From positions 1 through 6,564 of the forward strand of contig PFHP01000069.1 of NCBI GenBank assembly GCA_002782365.1: a DNA stretch of 6,564 bases. The letters run 5' to 3'. Origin of the DNA: Candidatus Kuenenbacteria bacterium CG_4_8_14_3_um_filter_39_15 (GTDB taxonomy: Bacteria > Patescibacteriota > Patescibacteriia > UBA2196 > GWA2-42-15). Numbering within the stretch: the stretch's first letter is position 1; each line of letters opens with the position of its first letter. This document shows, piece by piece, positions 4,092 through 6,564 of this stretch. The notes below the pieces were generated by a model. The model searched no databases. It saw only the letters and a program-made list of their open reading frames with translations, and had not been told where the DNA came from. Position numbers and translations under genes: made by a program.

Positions 4092-5580
4092 AATAAAACC
4101 GGAACACTGGATAATTATAGGCTGCCTTATGCTGGCAAGTCTTTTTATATTTGATCACCTTGGCGCTCGGACAATGTGGGTTGATGAAGCAGGAGTCGCC
4201 AATACTGCAGAACTGCCTTTCAATCAAGCCTATTTAATGGCTTTTCAGGACGGGCATCTTATTGCTCATGTCTATTTTACAAAAATTTTGTCTCTTATTT
4301 TAGGCACAAGCGAAATAGCATACAGAAGTTTTTCCATTCTATTCGCTCTTGCTCTAATTATTTTGCTTTACAAAACCGCAAAACTCATCTTCGCCGACAA
4401 AAAAACAGCTCTCTCTGCGGCTATTCTAGGGAGCACCAATTATTTTCTCATCTGGTTTGCTTCTCAAATCAGACCTTATACTCTGGCGGCCTTTAGCGGT
4501 CTTTTGTCATTTTATTTTTTTATAAAATTGACTCAAACCGCTTCAAAAAAATATTATATTGCCTACGCCCTTGTCACCTTAATCGGGCTTTATACTCATC
4601 CCTGGCTATTTCTGGTGCTGGCCTCACAAATTTTAACAACTCTCTTCTTTTCAAAACAAATAAAAAATTACTTTAAAATACTTTTTTCAGCAGGCGCGGC
4701 GCTTGTGCTCGCTCTGCCATATGTAGCTGTCATGCTCTATCAAGGGCAGCTCGGCACAACTGCCTGGCTTGGCAAGCCAGAAAACCTGGCAATTCTAAAA
4801 AGCTTCAGATATCTCTCTTATGGAGAAAATTATGTCTATTTAATCCTTATTTTAATAGCCATCTTTTTTATTATTTCAAATCACTCTGAATTCAAAAATC
4901 ATTTTTCAAAAAATAAGATAGCGCTGACCGCGCTGTCTCTCTATTTATTCTTTCCGCTGATAGCCGCCTTTATTATTTCGCAATTCAAACCAGCTTATCT
5001 GCTCGGCCGCTATGAAATGATAGTCTTACCCGCCTTTATCCTGATCGCCGCTTATCTTTGGTCGCAGATAAAAAATAATTATCTAGCTCTGCTTTTTATT
5101 CCTTTACTTGTCTTTTTCGCGGCAAAAAATGTTGTTATTAACAGCAATTTTGTCAACAGCCAGGCTGCAAACGATAAAACTGTGACTGCATATGTTTTAG
5201 CCAATATTAACCAGGATGACACCGTTATTGCCACTGATCTAAGCTGGCATACCTTTTATTATTATCAAAAAAAACTAAACCATGATAAAAAATTTAACTT
5301 AATCACTTACCCGGATGAAATAAAAAATCATCCCTGCTGGAAAAATACTGAACAGATGCTCAATCACCAAGAACAATACCAGACTGAAGCCAAAAATTTA
5401 ATCGCCTCGCTCGCCAACAAATCAGCAACTATTTGGGTGCTATACAAAGTAGGCAACCCCATTAATGAAATACTCCTGCAAGAATTAAATGAAAATTTCA
5501 TGTTAGCTGGCGCTTATACTCCCCCGCCCCCAAAACAACCCATGTGGCTTGACATAGTGCTTGTTTATAAAACAAAATAA
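4054..5580 (+). CDS. GT39/PMT-like polytopic membrane glycosyltransferase
   Basis: This is a 508-residue polytopic membrane protein of the glycosyltransferase 39/ArnT-like (PMT_2) type, which uses lipid-linked sugars on the outer face of the membrane. A short basic N-terminus leads into a first membrane span (about 18-35). The signature TMWVDEAGVAN (40-50) follows, with Asp44-Glu45 as the likely catalytic acid pair. The loop motif SQIRPYTL (137-144) and the later LLGRYEM (316-322) are also typical of the family. I count about ten hydrophobic segments up to about residue 362, then a soluble domain (about 365-508), presumably extracytoplasmic. The first ATG overlaps the prfA end by 38 bp; ATG 4066 (MNLKTQLSK) is an equally plausible start. 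Neither has a Shine-Dalgarno sequence. The acceptor and sugar cannot be told from sequence; protein, cell-wall polymer or lipid are all possible. Confidence 0.85.
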   Translation: MILSMNLKTQLSKIKPEHWIIIGCLMLASLFIFDHLGARTMWVDEAGVANTAELPFNQAYLMAFQDGHLIAHVYFTKILSLILGTSEIAYRSFSILFALALIILLYKTAKLIFADKKTALSAAILGSTNYFLIWFASQIRPYTLAAFSGLLSFYFFIKLTQTASKKYYIAYALVTLIGLYTHPWLFLVLASQILTTLFFSKQIKNYFKILFSAGAALVLALPYVAVMLYQGQLGTTAWLGKPENLAILKSFRYLSYGENYVYLILILIAIFFIISNHSEFKNHFSKNKIALTALSLYLFFPLIAAFIISQFKPAYLLGRYEMIVLPAFILIAAYLWSQIKNNYLALLFIPLLVFFAAKNVVINSNFVNSQAANDKTVTAYVLANINQDDTVIATDLSWHTFYYYQKKLNHDKKFNLITYPDEIKNHPCWKNTEQMLNHQEQYQTEAKNLIASLANKSATIWVLYKVGNPINEILLQELNENFMLAGAYTPPPPKQPMWLDIVLVYKTK

Positions 5581-5611
5581 AGGCTGAATTTAAAAAAGCG
5601 GATAAATAAAA

Positions 5612-5644
5612 TCCCACTGTTGACCGTCAAGCCAGTCAGTGGGA
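5612..5644. terminator. Hairpin after the glycosyltransferase gene
   Basis: TCCCACTG (5612-5619) and CAGTGGGA (5637-5644) form a perfect 8-bp stem, with a small inner TTGA/TCAA stem possible in the loop. On the plus strand no T-run follows. On the minus strand TTTTATTTAT follows directly, as in an intrinsic terminator, but no minus-strand gene is present upstream. It may act as a plus-strand RNA-processing or partial stop structure. The rest of 5581-5714 holds only the prmC promoter region. Confidence 0.4.
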
Positions 5645-5645
5645 A

Positions 5646-5675
5646 TTAACGCCGGGCAATTTATAGTGCTAATAC
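5646..5675 (+). promoter_or_regulatory. Possible prmC promoter
   Basis: TTAACG (5646-5651) and TAATAC (5670-5675) are 18 bp apart, with TGC (5667-5669) before the -10, giving an extended -10 box. Start would be near 5682, about 33 nt before the prmC ATG. AGACC (5679-5683) can pair with GGTCT (5702-5706), placing a small hairpin eight bases before the ATG if transcription starts further upstream. Confidence 0.4.
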
Positions 5676-5714
5676 CTTAGACCAATTGAGAAGATAAACT
5701 GGGTCTGTTTCACA

Positions 5715-6431
5715 ATGAACTTATTTCAAGCCCTTAATTGGGCTAGCCAAAAATTAAGCAAATCAAAAATAGAATCCGCCATGTTAGACGCGGAAATTTT
5801 GTTGTCTTTTGTTCTTAAAAACCCCAAAGAATTTATCTACGCGCATCCTGAAGACACAATTGCCAAGATACAAAATACCAGATACAAAAAATATCTTTTA
5901 CGACGAATTAAAGGCGAACCAGTGGCTTATATTATTGGCCATAAAGAATTTTACGGTTTAGATTTTTTAGTTAATAAAAATGTTCTTATCCCCCGGCCGG
6001 AAACCGAACTGCTGGTTGAAGAAATCTTAAAAAATAAGAATATCAAAATAATCGCTGACATTGGCACCGGCAGTGGCTGTATTGCTATTGCTCTGGCAAA
6101 AAATAATCCCAAACTAAAAATATATGCCACGGACATTTCTGCCCGGGCTCTTGAAGTCGCCGGCCAAAATGCCAAATTTCACAAAGTCAAAATAACCTTT
6201 AAAAAAGGCAACCTCTTGGAACCAATCAAACATATTAAACTTGATGCTCTGGTGGCTAATCTACCCTATTTATCAAAAAAAATCTACCAAAAAAATTATT
6301 CTCAACTTAAGTTTGAACCAAAGTTAGCCCTTCTGGCAGGTCAAGGAGGTCTTGAGTGCTATAAAAAATTATTTTCCCAAATCCGTAAGCTAAAACACAA
6401 GCCAAAATATATTTATATAGAATTTATTTAA
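5715..6431 (+). CDS. prmC: Release factor glutamine N5-methyltransferase, shortened at the C-terminus
   Basis: PrmC (HemK) uses S-adenosylmethionine to methylate the GGQ glutamine of release factors. The helical N-terminal domain (about 1-75) ends in the family motif GEPVAYIIGHKEF (67-79), followed by VLIPRPETE (90-98). The Rossmann-fold methyltransferase shows the AdoMet loop ADIGTGSG (114-121), the acidic ATDIS (138-142), and the catalytic motif as NLPY (182-185) instead of the usual NPPY. FEPKLALLAGQGGLECY (200-216) matches the family. The product stops at KYIYIEFI (238 residues), whereas E. coli PrmC has 277. The final conserved strand with its E-x-G...Q motif and the last 40 or so residues are missing. 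I checked the other two frames after 6420 and found no family-like continuation. The target gene prfA is two genes upstream. No Shine-Dalgarno sequence is present. Confidence 0.92.
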   Translation: MNLFQALNWASQKLSKSKIESAMLDAEILLSFVLKNPKEFIYAHPEDTIAKIQNTRYKKYLLRRIKGEPVAYIIGHKEFYGLDFLVNKNVLIPRPETELLVEEILKNKNIKIIADIGTGSGCIAIALAKNNPKLKIYATDISARALEVAGQNAKFHKVKITFKKGNLLEPIKHIKLDALVANLPYLSKKIYQKNYSQLKFEPKLALLAGQGGLECYKKLFSQIRKLKHKPKYIYIEFI

Positions 6432-6437
6432 AAAATA

Positions 6438-6446
6438 TGCTATGCT
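6438..6446 (+). promoter_or_regulatory. Weak extended -10 candidate before the last gene
   Basis: TGC-TATGCT lies in the 66-bp gap after prmC, within a tandem TATGCTATGCT. No convincing -35 box is at the right distance. A start near 6453 would leave a leader of about 45 nt before the ATG at 6498. Confidence 0.2.
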
Positions 6447-6497
6447 TGCTTTAAATCAAAATAAAATAATCACCTCACCTCAAACATAGGAGGAACT

Positions 6498-6564
6498 ATG
6501 CACCCTAAACAAATCGGCATTGGTCCGCCGCCTTTCACCATGCGTAGTTGGGGAAAAATTCTAA
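6498..6564 (+). CDS. Start of an unrecognised gene (runs off right edge)
   Basis: The ATG at 6498 is preceded by an excellent Shine-Dalgarno sequence, AGGAGG (6488-6493), four bases upstream. It opens 22 codons that continue past the window edge (MHPKQIGIGPPPFTMRSWGK...). The Pro-rich start shows no signal peptide or membrane segment so far. Too little is visible for identification. The strong ribosome binding site contrasts with almost every other gene here and suggests high or independent expression. Confidence 0.6.
   Translation, partial: MHPKQIGIGPPPFTMRSWGKIL

Noticed and set aside
5581..5714. Riboswitch or tRNA in the spacer before prmC
   Set aside because: Only two simple hairpins are visible, with no cloverleaf, T-loop word or known aptamer core.
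6415..6480. Frameshift hiding the rest of PrmC
   Set aside because: Translating both other frames past 6420 gave no E-x-G...Q or other family-like sequence.
1..6564. Alternative genetic code with TGA recoded, as in some Patescibacteria
   Set aside because: All complete genes read cleanly with TGG for Trp and end in TAA; no conserved Gly or Trp position is encoded by TGA.

Overview
The window is a translation-gene neighbourhood from a small-genome, AT-rich bacterium. The likely source is a member of the Candidate Phyla Radiation (Patescibacteria, probably Parcubacteria-like). This assignment is an inference from four things. RpsB, EF-Ts (the short, 196-residue form), L31 and RF1 are all bacterial. 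Small Lys/Asn/Ile-rich membrane proteins of unknown function sit beside them. Spacers are extremely AT-rich. Most genes lack a Shine-Dalgarno sequence. Every complete gene ends in TAA, and no in-frame TGA suggests recoding.

Layout: two gene sets diverge from a shared promoter region at about 2470-2535. Leftwards (minus strand) run rpsB (ribosomal protein S2), tsf (EF-Ts), a 119-residue membrane protein, and an edge-truncated protein with a DnaJ-like zinc ribbon followed by membrane segments. Rightwards (plus strand) run rpmE (L31 with a long basic tail), prfA (RF1), a GT39-type membrane glycosyltransferase overlapping the prfA end, prmC (the methyltransferase that modifies the release-factor GGQ glutamine; its C-terminus appears shortened), and the first 22 codons of an unrecognised gene with a strong ribosome binding site. 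S2, EF-Ts, L31, RF1 and PrmC all serve translation. The glycosyltransferase is the outsider, sitting between RF1 and its modifying enzyme.

Non-coding structure is the most interesting part. The rpsB-tsf spacer is almost filled by a nested inverted-repeat element (1497-1649): 17-bp outer arms, 16-bp inner arms and a GC-rich hairpin core, flanked by an 8-bp direct repeat. A shorter stretch sharing its core words lies in the rpsB 5' leader. The rpsB and rpmE promoters are divergent and use essentially the same bases as their -35 boxes. Several start regions carry extended -10 boxes (TGn before the hexamer), and two place the -10 exactly six bases before an ATG, predicting leaderless mRNAs. A GC-rich, partly palindromic segment sits in frame inside the rpmE tail. 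No tRNA, rRNA, CRISPR array or transposase gene was seen.
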